A DNA stretch of 43,516 nt from a virus. The notes beneath the pieces were generated by a model. It worked only from the letters and a program-made list of their open reading frames with translations. It did not search any database and had not been told where the DNA came from. This document shows, in pieces, positions 30,464-38,048 of this stretch (position 1 is the stretch's first letter; each line of letters starts with the position of its first letter). The position numbers and the translations under genes are program-made. The stretch covers positions 1 through 43,516 of IMG/VR virus record IMGVR_UViG_3300044695_002412, one strand, 5' to 3'.

Positions 30464-31519
30464 ATGAGTACTGAACAAAAAAAGTTTGGACGTAAAAGCT
30501 ACGTATCCGTTTTAAGAAAAGGACTTAAGTATATAGAAAAAAGACGTAACGGAGACATCAAGAGTCTGCGAACACCATGGCCTGGGTTTAACTCAGCCGG
30601 TATAGCAGGACTCGAATGGGGATCTATGCTTACTATCGGTGCCAGACCTGGTGCCGGTAAGACAATGCTTGTATCACAGATACTCCGTGAAGCCCACCGT
30701 CTTAATCCTGATCAGCAGTTTAACATACTGGAGTTTCAGTTTGAGATGGGTGATGAACAGTACGCAGCCCGTCAGTTTGCAGGTGAAGTAGCACAGGACT
30801 ATGGTGTTGTTCTAAGCACTGACAGACAGCTGGATGAATTTATTATAGAAAAAATGAAGCAGTACCTAGCAGAGTGTGAGTATATGGAAAAACAAGGTAT
30901 CAAACGAGACCTTATATCCGAATCAATCACTTCTGCTGAAATGGAAGAAGTCATCAAGGAAGTATATCTAGAAGGAGGCAGCAAACCACTTATTGTTACG
31001 ATAGACCATAGCTGGCTTATCAAAAAAAGTGGTGCTGACAAAGACAAATTTGATGTACTCTACAATACTACTGAAATGCTGATGAAGCTTAAGAACAAAA
31101 TACCAATCATTGTTCTGATGATCACCCAGCTAAACAGAAGTATAGATGAAGCTGCTCGTAAGGTATCCGGTTCTATTGCAAACTACCCAACAAGCTCTGA
31201 CATCTTTGGCGGTGACGCTTTGATGCAGGGTTCAGACATGGTAGTAGTTCTGTCAAGACCCTGGAAATCTGATATAAAAAGCTATGGTCCGTATGCTTAC
31301 GAAGCTAAAGAAGATGATGTTTTCCTACACCTGCTCAAAGTAAGAAACGGTGATGAAAAGAAAAGCATCATATTTCTAAAGATGTTTGGTAAGCAGCAAC
31401 GCATGGCAGAAGTACCAGAACCTACTGCTGCAAGACCAAATGGTTTTGTAAGGTTTACAGAAAGAGCCGGTAACGGTAATCAAAGAAACATATCAGCTCC
31501 TATTGGAGAAGAGATCTAA
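30464..31519 (+). CDS. Replicative DnaB-like helicase/RecA-fold ATPase, 351 aa
   Basis: Walker A is GARPGAGKT (59-67). Further signs of the DnaB C-terminal domain are NILEFQFEMG, IVTIDHSWLI (Walker B region), IVLMITQLNRS and a GSDMVVVLSRP turn. An N-terminal DnaB domain is absent, as in several phage helicases. It unwinds DNA at the fork together with the TOPRIM primase at 33561. Confidence 0.88.
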   Translation: MSTEQKKFGRKSYVSVLRKGLKYIEKRRNGDIKSLRTPWPGFNSAGIAGLEWGSMLTIGARPGAGKTMLVSQILREAHRLNPDQQFNILEFQFEMGDEQYAARQFAGEVAQDYGVVLSTDRQLDEFIIEKMKQYLAECEYMEKQGIKRDLISESITSAEMEEVIKEVYLEGGSKPLIVTIDHSWLIKKSGADKDKFDVLYNTTEMLMKLKNKIPIIVLMITQLNRSIDEAARKVSGSIANYPTSSDIFGGDALMQGSDMVVVLSRPWKSDIKSYGPYAYEAKEDDVFLHLLKVRNGDEKKSIIFLKMFGKQQRMAEVPEPTAARPNGFVRFTERAGNGNQRNISAPIGEEI

Positions 31520-31530
31520 AACACAATATC

Positions 31531-32148
31531 ATGTTTACAACAGCACACCCACCAACACGTAAGAGGCTGACGTACCAGGAGTACAAAGCCTTAAGTCAAG
31601 ATGAACAAAAAAAGTACAAGGCAGAAATCCTAGAAGATTTTCGTGAGCATCATTATAGGCTTATAGAAAATCTTGGTATCAGCCGTTTGGACTTTAACAT
31701 GAAGATGCCTTTCTACGACAAGCAAGCTCGTAACGTAGTAGGTATCTTTTCATCAGAGTTCAAGAAAGAAAAAGGTTTCTATTTTGAACTAATTACAAAT
31801 GAGTTTGAACCACTAGATTCAAGCCGAACAGTTTACAAGATTCCATACAATCCAAACTTTGAGGAAGAGTATGAGCTTAACGAAAGAGGTTCTTATCTAG
31901 TTCCTCTAGAAGAACTTAGAATAGTTAACGCCAGCAGTATTGCTATCAGCGGTACATCTGCCATACTAGAAGATGTCCCAACAAAAACGGTAGCTGCTCC
32001 TAAACCTTCTGTTGCTTACAAAGCTCCTGGACCAATGGAAGATGCCCTTTATCAAGAAATGACTATAAGGGATTTCTATGCTATCCATACAGGAAAACCT
32101 GTAAGCTCTAAGTCTTGGCTTAACGAACTAATAAAATCACAGAAGTAA
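31531..32148 (+). CDS. Hypothetical protein, 205 aa
   Basis: The central segment (MKMPFYDKQARNVVGIFSSEFKKEKGFYFELITNEF) is beta-rich, and the C-terminal part, after an Ala/Pro linker, is helical. It lies between the helicase and the Sak4-like ATPase and is probably a replication or recombination accessory. No family is recognised. Confidence 0.7.
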   Translation: MFTTAHPPTRKRLTYQEYKALSQDEQKKYKAEILEDFREHHYRLIENLGISRLDFNMKMPFYDKQARNVVGIFSSEFKKEKGFYFELITNEFEPLDSSRTVYKIPYNPNFEEEYELNERGSYLVPLEELRIVNASSIAISGTSAILEDVPTKTVAAPKPSVAYKAPGPMEDALYQEMTIRDFYAIHTGKPVSSKSWLNELIKSQK

Positions 32149-32149
32149 T

Positions 32150-32833
32150 ATGGCAAATGGAATCTTAGTTATCGCGGAAAGCGGTGCTGGCAAGTCTACC
32201 TCTATAGAATCACTAGATCCTAAAGAGACATTTATTATTAACGTAGCTAACAAACCCTTGCCTTTCAAAGGCTGGAAAAAGAAGTATGTGCTCTGGAGTA
32301 AAGACAACCCTAGTGGTAACCTTTATTCAGGTTCTACTGCACAGCAAATAGAAGCATGTCTTGGCTATGTAAATACTAAGCGTCAAGAGATCAAGACTAT
32401 AGTTATAGATGACTTTCAGTATATGAGTTCCTTTGAGTTCTTTGACCGTGTAGATGAGAAAGGTTACGAAAAGTTCACCCAGATTGGTGGACACCTAGCT
32501 CGTATTGCACGAATGCCTAAAGATCTCAGAGATGACCTGACTATCTTTTTCTTAACTCACGCAGAAGAATCTACCGACATGGAAGGCAAACGTAAGTTTA
32601 AAGCCAAGACTATCGGTCGTATGGTAGATGAGAAGCTGACCTTTGAAGGTCTGTTTTCTATGGTTCTTTTCGGTAAAGTAAAGAAAGATAAAGATGGTAC
32701 TATCCGGTATGTGTTTGAGACTCAGACTACCGGTGACAATACCTGCAAGAGTCCCAAGGGAATGTTCCCTGATTTTGAAATACCTAATAACCTGGCATAC
32801 GTCAAAGATGCAATCCAGGCCTATGAAAACTAG
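32150..32833 (+). CDS. Sak4-like RecA-fold ATPase, single-strand annealing type, 227 aa
   Basis: Walker A is AESGAGKS (residues 9-16) and the Walker B region is TIVIDDFQYM. Gln and His positions in FTQIGGHLARI and FFLTHAEES fit phage AAA_24/Sak4 recombinases. These are small RecA-like proteins that work with a phage SSB and an exonuclease. Here the SSB-like gene (32869) follows and a PD-(D/E)XK gene (35923) lies in the same region. Confidence 0.8.
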   Translation: MANGILVIAESGAGKSTSIESLDPKETFIINVANKPLPFKGWKKKYVLWSKDNPSGNLYSGSTAQQIEACLGYVNTKRQEIKTIVIDDFQYMSSFEFFDRVDEKGYEKFTQIGGHLARIARMPKDLRDDLTIFFLTHAEESTDMEGKRKFKAKTIGRMVDEKLTFEGLFSMVLFGKVKKDKDGTIRYVFETQTTGDNTCKSPKGMFPDFEIPNNLAYVKDAIQAYEN

Positions 32834-32868
32834 TATCTATTTTTTCTAACAAATACAAAACAGACAGT

Positions 32869-33480
32869 ATGTTCAGTACACAAGGACAAGAAGTCAAGAC
32901 AGGAGGCGGCTTAGCAAAGTCGTTACAACCAGGGGTAGTTTATGCCCACATCAACAGTGGCCAGTTAAGAACCTCAAACAAGGGTGACAAGAAAAGCCTA
33001 GAGCTTTATCTTGAAGGACCTGAGTTAGAGAACTTTGAGGGCTGGTCTATAGACAAAGACAATCCAGATGGACCTAAGTACAAGGGTCAAACTGGTCGTG
33101 TTAGTGCAACCATCTGGACAGATGAGTTCAACAACGGAAACGTATCTCGCAATGAGATCATGTACAAACTTACCATGATTGCCACAGAGTTGGGTCTTCG
33201 TGATGAACTAAACCGTATCCAGGCTTCTTCTATTGAAGACTGGGCTACACAGGCTCTAAATCTAGTAAAAGGAAAGAAACTGTACTGGTTCCTTAAGGGC
33301 ACCGAAGAAGAGTACAACGGTAAAACCATTATCAAGCTGTCTCTTCCTAAGTACAAGTTTGTGTCTGCAGAAGAAGACAAACTAGACAAGTTTGATAAAA
33401 ACAATAAGTACCACTATAAAGCTTTGATCACTAGACCAGTGAGCAGCTTTGAGCCGGCTACTGATGATTTTGAGATGTAA
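32869..33480 (+). CDS. Putative single-stranded DNA-binding protein, 203 aa
   Basis: It begins with a long beta-rich domain (GVVYAHINSGQLRTS, KKSLELYLEGPE) of OB-like character. The C-terminus is acidic and ends ATDDFEM, as in SSBs that recruit partners. Adjacent Sak4-like and primase genes support an SSB role. It is followed by a strong terminator. Confidence 0.65.
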   Translation: MFSTQGQEVKTGGGLAKSLQPGVVYAHINSGQLRTSNKGDKKSLELYLEGPELENFEGWSIDKDNPDGPKYKGQTGRVSATIWTDEFNNGNVSRNEIMYKLTMIATELGLRDELNRIQASSIEDWATQALNLVKGKKLYWFLKGTEEEYNGKTIIKLSLPKYKFVSAEEDKLDKFDKNNKYHYKALITRPVSSFEPATDDFEM

Positions 33481-33506
33481 TCATCTTATTTCTCTATCCA
33501 TTCAAC

Positions 33507-33539
33507 GGGGGGTGTTTCTACACTCCCCTCATTTTTTTT
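33507..33539 (+). terminator. Rho-independent terminator
   Basis: GGGG-GTGT pairs with ACAC-CCCC across a short loop, followed by eight T residues. Confidence 0.85.
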
Positions 33540-33560
33540 CTCCTTTAAAATGGATGGTTT

Positions 33561-34532
33561 ATGTTTAAAACAAAGAACCTGGTACATGACATGAAAGATG
33601 TACCAACACCCTGGATATTTGAGCACTACTGCAAACTAAAAGAGAAACTAAACGGACATGATGTAAAAATCAAAAGTCTTTTTAATTCCAAGGAACGTAC
33701 TCCTAGCATGTGTATCTATTTTGATGCAAACAAAAAGATGTACCGGTATAAAGATTTTTCTTCTGGTAAAGGTGGTTCAGCCATAGATCTGGTTAAAGAA
33801 CTTACAGAACTGCCATATCATAAAGCTTGCCAGCAAGTGGTAGAAAAGTACAATGACTTTGTACTACACAATAACGGTGGTTATGATGTGCAGGAATTTA
33901 AACAGGCATCTAAGTACAAAGTAGTCAGCTTTAAGAAACGTCAGTGGAGTACACAGGACCAGTACTACTGGACCCAGTATAATATTGGTACGCGACTCTT
34001 GACTGAACATAACGTAGTACCCCTAGAGTCTTACCTAATGGTAAAAGATGATAAAGAACTGCGTATTACAGGTAACTACATGTATGGATACTTTAAAGCT
34101 GACGGTACCTTGTATAAAATCTACCAGCCCAAAACCCTGGACAAGAAATTCATCAAAGTAACTGACTACGTACAAGGCTCTGAGCAAGTAAAGAACAATG
34201 ATTTCCTGTTAATCACAAGCTCTCTAAAAGACATCATGTCTTTAAAAAGCCTTAAACTTAAACTGGACGTAATAGCTCCAGACTCTGAGAACTCTCTAAT
34301 CAAGAAGGAAACGATGACCGAGTATCTGAAAAACTATAAAAAGATCATCGTCATGTTTGACTATGATGATGCCGGTATCAAAGCCATGGAAAGATATAAA
34401 GAACTCTATCCTGAACTGGTGACAACAGTCTTACCTATGAGTAAAGATCCTTCTGATTCTATTAAGGACTTTGGACCCAAAGAAGTGTTCTTAAGAATAG
34501 TACCAATACTAAACAGAAAGTTGGAGAACTAA
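33561..34532 (+). CDS. DnaG-like TOPRIM primase, 323 aa
   Basis: The N-terminal region has the CHC2-like frame (SLFNSKERTPSMCIYF ... YKDFSSGKGGSAIDLV) but without the zinc Cys residues. A TOPRIM core follows with VMFDYDDAGIKAM (about residue 268 on) and KDPSD (about 298-302). It synthesises primers for the phage fork and lies next to the SSB and recombination genes. Confidence 0.85.
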   Translation: MFKTKNLVHDMKDVPTPWIFEHYCKLKEKLNGHDVKIKSLFNSKERTPSMCIYFDANKKMYRYKDFSSGKGGSAIDLVKELTELPYHKACQQVVEKYNDFVLHNNGGYDVQEFKQASKYKVVSFKKRQWSTQDQYYWTQYNIGTRLLTEHNVVPLESYLMVKDDKELRITGNYMYGYFKADGTLYKIYQPKTLDKKFIKVTDYVQGSEQVKNNDFLLITSSLKDIMSLKSLKLKLDVIAPDSENSLIKKETMTEYLKNYKKIIVMFDYDDAGIKAMERYKELYPELVTTVLPMSKDPSDSIKDFGPKEVFLRIVPILNRKLEN

Positions 34533-34559
34533 TTATATTCTACAGTATATTTGTAGAAC
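34521..34559 (+). promoter_or_regulatory. Promoter with inverted TTCTACA/TGTAGAA motif
   Basis: TATATTTG (34546-34553) is an exact -7 match; TTGG (34521-34524) is placed 21 bases upstream. ATTCTACAG (34537-34545) and TTGTAGAAC (34551-34559) form an inverted pair around TATAT. It serves the gene at 34575. Confidence 0.6.
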
Positions 34560-34574
34560 TTAATATCCAACCCT

Positions 34575-35024
34575 ATGCAAGAACCTTGGTTCTATAAAGA
34601 CAAGCCTATAAACAATATAGAAGACCTGCCGGATTATGAAAAGGTCCAAGGGTTTGTATACATGATACAGGATACTGTAACATTCAAAAGCTATATAGGC
34701 AAAAAGATCCTGCGTAATACACGTAAGAAGAAGATTTCACAGAAAGTAAAAAAAGTTACAAAGACCCGTAAGACGTACGAACGTACAGTAAAAGAGTCTG
34801 ACTGGAAGGATTACTATGGATCTTCTAAAGTACTCCTTGCAGATATTCAGAAGTATGGTAAGCAGCGGTTTAAGAGAACTATCATAGAACTCTGCTGCTC
34901 TAAAAAATACCTTACGTACGCAGAAGTAGCCTGGCAGATCAAGCTAGATGTACTTAGACTTAACAACTACAACGGAAACATCTTGGGCCGTTATTATCCC
35001 CGGGATATGGAAAACTGTTTCTAA
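34575..35024 (+). CDS. GIY-YIG-type endonuclease-like protein, 149 aa
   Basis: The N-terminal GFVYMIQDTVTFKSYIGKKI (about residues 24-43) matches the GIY-YIG two-strand signature in variant form. DWKDYYGSSKVLLADIQKYG (about 76-95) contains the Tyr-Gly-Ser element, and EVAWQI supplies the usual Glu region. A very basic stretch lies between them. It could be a homing or a repair nuclease. Confidence 0.75.
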   Translation: MQEPWFYKDKPINNIEDLPDYEKVQGFVYMIQDTVTFKSYIGKKILRNTRKKKISQKVKKVTKTRKTYERTVKESDWKDYYGSSKVLLADIQKYGKQRFKRTIIELCCSKKYLTYAEVAWQIKLDVLRLNNYNGNILGRYYPRDMENCF

Positions 35025-35203
35025 TGCAAAACGTAGAAGTAAAAGCATGCCCTAGTAGTGTGGCAGACCTGCAAAGTAAATACGATGAACTAGTAGAGTT
35101 CCTCCAATACGAGAACGCTTATACCGTAGATACTAAATCTGAAAAACGTATCCGTGTAAAACTAATAGAATTAGGAGTATGGCCATCACCACAGAACAAC
35201 TAA
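35024..35203 (+). CDS. Hypothetical small protein, 59 aa
   Basis: It starts in a TAATG overlap with the previous gene and overlaps the next by 25 bases. Sequence MQNVEVKACPSSVADLQSKY and an acidic-helical middle precede IELGVWPSPQNN. Tight packing supports coding; no family is recognised. Confidence 0.7.
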   Translation: MQNVEVKACPSSVADLQSKYDELVEFLQYENAYTVDTKSEKRIRVKLIELGVWPSPQNN

Positions 35204-35619
35204 TACAGAAGTATCCAAAGATATTTCAGCAGTACGAAGGGAACCCTGGTATGGTAAACTGGTTTGGTGTACCAGACGGTTGGTTACCAGTAATAGATAA
35301 GCTCTGTGGTTCTATGCAAAGGTATATAGACAATCATATTTCCTATACAAAAAATGGTGAGTACAGACCGGCCCAAGTTACCTGCAGTCAAATGAAAGAA
35401 AAGTTTGGAGGCTTACGCTTCTATACTGACGGACATGATGAAGTTGTAGAAGGTATGATTAACATGGCTGAGTATATCTGCTCATATACTTGTCAAGAGT
35501 GTGGGTCAGAAGATAATATCGGCCATACTAGCGGATGGATTACTGTACTCTGTCAAAATTGTGCTAGAGATAAACATAACTGGAAACCCTTAAACGCTAA
35601 ACCAGATGTCAACTTTTAA
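35179..35619 (+). CDS. Conserved phage protein with Cys4-type zinc motif, 146 aa
   Basis: The motif GWLPVIDKLCGSMQRYI, then MKEKFGGLRFY, then CQECGSEDNIGHTSGWITVLCQNC (about residues 109-132) forms the regular pattern of a widespread phage hypothetical. Four Cys with CxxC spacing suggest zinc binding. Function unknown. Confidence 0.8.
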   Translation: MAITTEQLIQKYPKIFQQYEGNPGMVNWFGVPDGWLPVIDKLCGSMQRYIDNHISYTKNGEYRPAQVTCSQMKEKFGGLRFYTDGHDEVVEGMINMAEYICSYTCQECGSEDNIGHTSGWITVLCQNCARDKHNWKPLNAKPDVNF

Positions 35620-35932
35620 AGAATGGTTTCAATCTGAAGAATACCAGCAGTTAAATAAGTTCATGCAAGAAGCAGAAGAAAAGATTATAAACGGACTAAA
35701 CAATGATCTTTCTCAAAGTATGGTAACCGACATCCGAAACTGGCGTGTAGGTGACGGTCCTGAAGATATAAACACACACAGCTGGAGAGGAGTAGCTAGA
35801 CTCTTTGTAGAAAAGTATCCGGAGTTTTCCGATGAACACAGTATAGTAGCAGGTAACCAAATCAGCGGCATGCAACTATGTGATGCCGCTATGAAATTAC
35901 TAAAACAAAAACCCGAAGAAGGATGGAACTAG
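35606..35932 (+). CDS. Hypothetical protein, 108 aa
   Basis: It overlaps the previous gene by 14 bases. The sequence is acidic and helical, with WRGVARLFVEKYPEFSDEH in the middle. No family is recognised. Confidence 0.65.
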   Translation: MSTFKEWFQSEEYQQLNKFMQEAEEKIINGLNNDLSQSMVTDIRNWRVGDGPEDINTHSWRGVARLFVEKYPEFSDEHSIVAGNQISGMQLCDAAMKLLKQKPEEGWN

Positions 35933-36951
35933 AATCTATCATGCAAGAATCCGTAGGGATCTTAGAAAAAGACTTTTACAGTAAAAAGTTTTATTACTCT
36001 TATAGTAGCCTGAATAAACTGATCTGGAATCCTCAGATCTTTTATCAGATGTATGTACTAGGACTAAAAGAAGAAAAGCTAGAGCAACACCTTGTTCAAG
36101 GTAAGCTTATACATCTTCTGCTTTTAGAACCTGAAATGTTTGCTGAGGAGTTTATGATGACCCCTGGTACTATTCCTAGTGGCAACTTAAGAACAGTAAT
36201 AGACCGTGTGTTTCGTCACTATGCAGAACTCTCTCGCAACGGTGACGACCGTACAGAACTTGCACAGTTTGACGGAGCTATTCTGGATGTTATGGCAGAT
36301 ATGAACTACTTCCAGAACCTGAAGACTGACCAGCAGCGTCTTGATAAAATCATCACTGCAGAAGCAGTAAGCTACTGGGAGTTCTTAAAAACTAAAGGTA
36401 ACAAGACTCTTGTAGATCCTGACACCTTAAAGTTCTGCCAAGACGCAGTAGAAATTATAAAGACCAACCAGCAGGTATGCAGCCTTATCGGTTGTAATGT
36501 AACTGATTTTGATAACAAAGAAGTTATCAATGAAAAAAACATACTGATAGACTTACCTAACCAAGCTTATGGACTTAAAGGTATAATAGACAACCTGGTT
36601 ATAGATCATGATAATAGAACAATCTTTGTTAATGATATCAAGACTACATCCAAAGATCTCAAGGATTTTCCTGAGAGTATAGAGTATTATTCTTACTGGC
36701 TTCAAGCTGTGGTCTACATGATCATGGTAAGTCAAGTATACGCTCAACTTTTAAACAATGGATACCAGGTCAAGTTCCACTTTGTGGTAATTGATCGTAC
36801 GTTCCAAAGTTATGCTTTCCCTGTATCTGAAAAAACCCTGAACAGTTGGTTGGACCGGTTCACAGAATGTATAAAGAAAGCAGAATGGCATTATCAAAAC
36901 AGGAGCTACGATCTTCCTTATGAGTTTGCTCAAGGTCTCGTAGTTCTCTAA
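35923..36951 (+). CDS. PD-(D/E)XK exonuclease, RecB-like/exonuclease VIII type, 342 aa
   Basis: GKLIHLLLLEPE (about 60-71) and the core GIIDNLVIDHDNRTIFVNDIKTTSK (about 219-243), with Asp and DIK, fit PD-(D/E)XK phage exonucleases. QAVVYMIMV gives the downstream Gln helix. These enzymes resect DNA ends for Sak4/SSB-type annealing. It overlaps the previous gene by ten bases. Confidence 0.82.
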   Translation: MELESIMQESVGILEKDFYSKKFYYSYSSLNKLIWNPQIFYQMYVLGLKEEKLEQHLVQGKLIHLLLLEPEMFAEEFMMTPGTIPSGNLRTVIDRVFRHYAELSRNGDDRTELAQFDGAILDVMADMNYFQNLKTDQQRLDKIITAEAVSYWEFLKTKGNKTLVDPDTLKFCQDAVEIIKTNQQVCSLIGCNVTDFDNKEVINEKNILIDLPNQAYGLKGIIDNLVIDHDNRTIFVNDIKTTSKDLKDFPESIEYYSYWLQAVVYMIMVSQVYAQLLNNGYQVKFHFVVIDRTFQSYAFPVSEKTLNSWLDRFTECIKKAEWHYQNRSYDLPYEFAQGLVVL

Positions 36952-36962
36952 AAGAGAACGGA

Positions 36963-37523
36963 ATGATAGATAGCTTGTATACCAAGTATTTTCAGAAGTC
37001 AAGGTCTTTTTTATTCCCTGCCCTGGGAGTAAAAAAGACTGCGAACTTCTCCCCTGCCGGTACCTATATATCAATTAACGGTATAGTAGAGCCGGAGGAT
37101 ATGAAATTAGTATGTGCGTATAAAGAAAACGAGAGTGAAGGCTACAAGATTTTTGAAGAGCAGATGCTCATAACTAATCCACTATTTAGCCAAGTACTTC
37201 ACATCCGTGATTACAATTTGTATCTGTTTGATTATCAAACATATATGGATGACTGGTTTAACTTCATGCTGGGTAAATACTCCAAATTGTCCCCTGTGTT
37301 AAAACGGGCTATCAAGACTTACTATGGAGATACATCTAGTGAGTATAAGTATATAGAATCTTACCTGTTTCCAGATAGGTTCTATGAAGTCTATGCCAAG
37401 CTACTAGATGTTGACTTGTACATGTTACAAAAGATCGGGGAACTATGTGACCCATGTGACTTAAAAAAAGAAACTTTAAAAATACCTGTAGAAGATTTGG
37501 AGATCTTGCAGAAAACCACTTAA
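36963..37523 (+). CDS. Hypothetical protein, 186 aa
   Basis: A mixed alpha/beta protein; YLFDYQTYMDDWFNFMLGKYSKL (about 81-103) is a distinctive aromatic stretch. No family is recognised. It sits between the exonuclease and a promoter of the shared type. Confidence 0.65.
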   Translation: MIDSLYTKYFQKSRSFLFPALGVKKTANFSPAGTYISINGIVEPEDMKLVCAYKENESEGYKIFEEQMLITNPLFSQVLHIRDYNLYLFDYQTYMDDWFNFMLGKYSKLSPVLKRAIKTYYGDTSSEYKYIESYLFPDRFYEVYAKLLDVDLYMLQKIGELCDPCDLKKETLKIPVEDLEILQKTT

Positions 37524-37547
37524 TTTTGTAGAACTAATCTGTAGAAC
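37496..37547 (+). promoter_or_regulatory. Promoter with direct TGTAGAAC repeats
   Basis: TTTG (37496-37499), 21 bases and TAATTTTG (37521-37528) fit the consensus exactly. TTGTAGAAC (37526-37534) and CTGTAGAAC (37539-37547) are direct copies; the second ends one base before the ATG at 37549. Confidence 0.65.
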
Positions 37548-37548
37548 T

Positions 37549-37953
37549 ATGAATAAATCAATGATGCTCGTTACCGGCAGCTGGGGTAACAATAAGACAT
37601 TTAAAATGATCCCTATTGAAGCTGACTGCCCATACAACGAAGCAATTTTTGACCGTGATAGTAAAGTACTTGCTTTGATCGGTAAAGAAAAGAAACAAAG
37701 TATGCATATGGTTGCCAAGCTTGATGACCATGGTGATGTTAAAACAATGAAAGTAGGACGTAGAGCTAATGGTAAAGATTATGCTGAAGAGCGTAAGACA
37801 TTAGAAAGTTATTACGAGTACTACATAGAAAATCCAGAAGATATCAAAGACATAGTTAACTCTTTTGCAATAAACGCAGATGTGTTTGACTATGCTCAAT
37901 ACATGGAGCAGGCTTATACAGAAGCTCCATCGTCCAATCTTATTACTGTTTAA
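37549..37953 (+). CDS. Hypothetical protein, 134 aa
   Basis: Short beta-rich start (MMLVTGSWGNNKTFKMIPIEADCPYNEAIF) and an acidic helical end. Its own promoter and a terminator directly after it make it a monocistronic unit, which suggests abundant expression. No family is recognised. Confidence 0.7.
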   Translation: MNKSMMLVTGSWGNNKTFKMIPIEADCPYNEAIFDRDSKVLALIGKEKKQSMHMVAKLDDHGDVKTMKVGRRANGKDYAEERKTLESYYEYYIENPEDIKDIVNSFAINADVFDYAQYMEQAYTEAPSSNLITV

Positions 37954-37979
37954 GGACAGCCCTATGACCAAAACCAACC

Positions 37980-38004
37980 AAGGCAGTTAACTCTGCCTTT
38001 TTTT
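37980..38004 (+). terminator. Rho-independent terminator
   Basis: AAGGCAG and CTGCCTT pair across TTAACT, followed by seven T residues. Confidence 0.85.
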
Positions 38005-38048
38005 GGCAACAGTAAAAAGGGGGAACAGCTTAACTGAACATCCGTATC

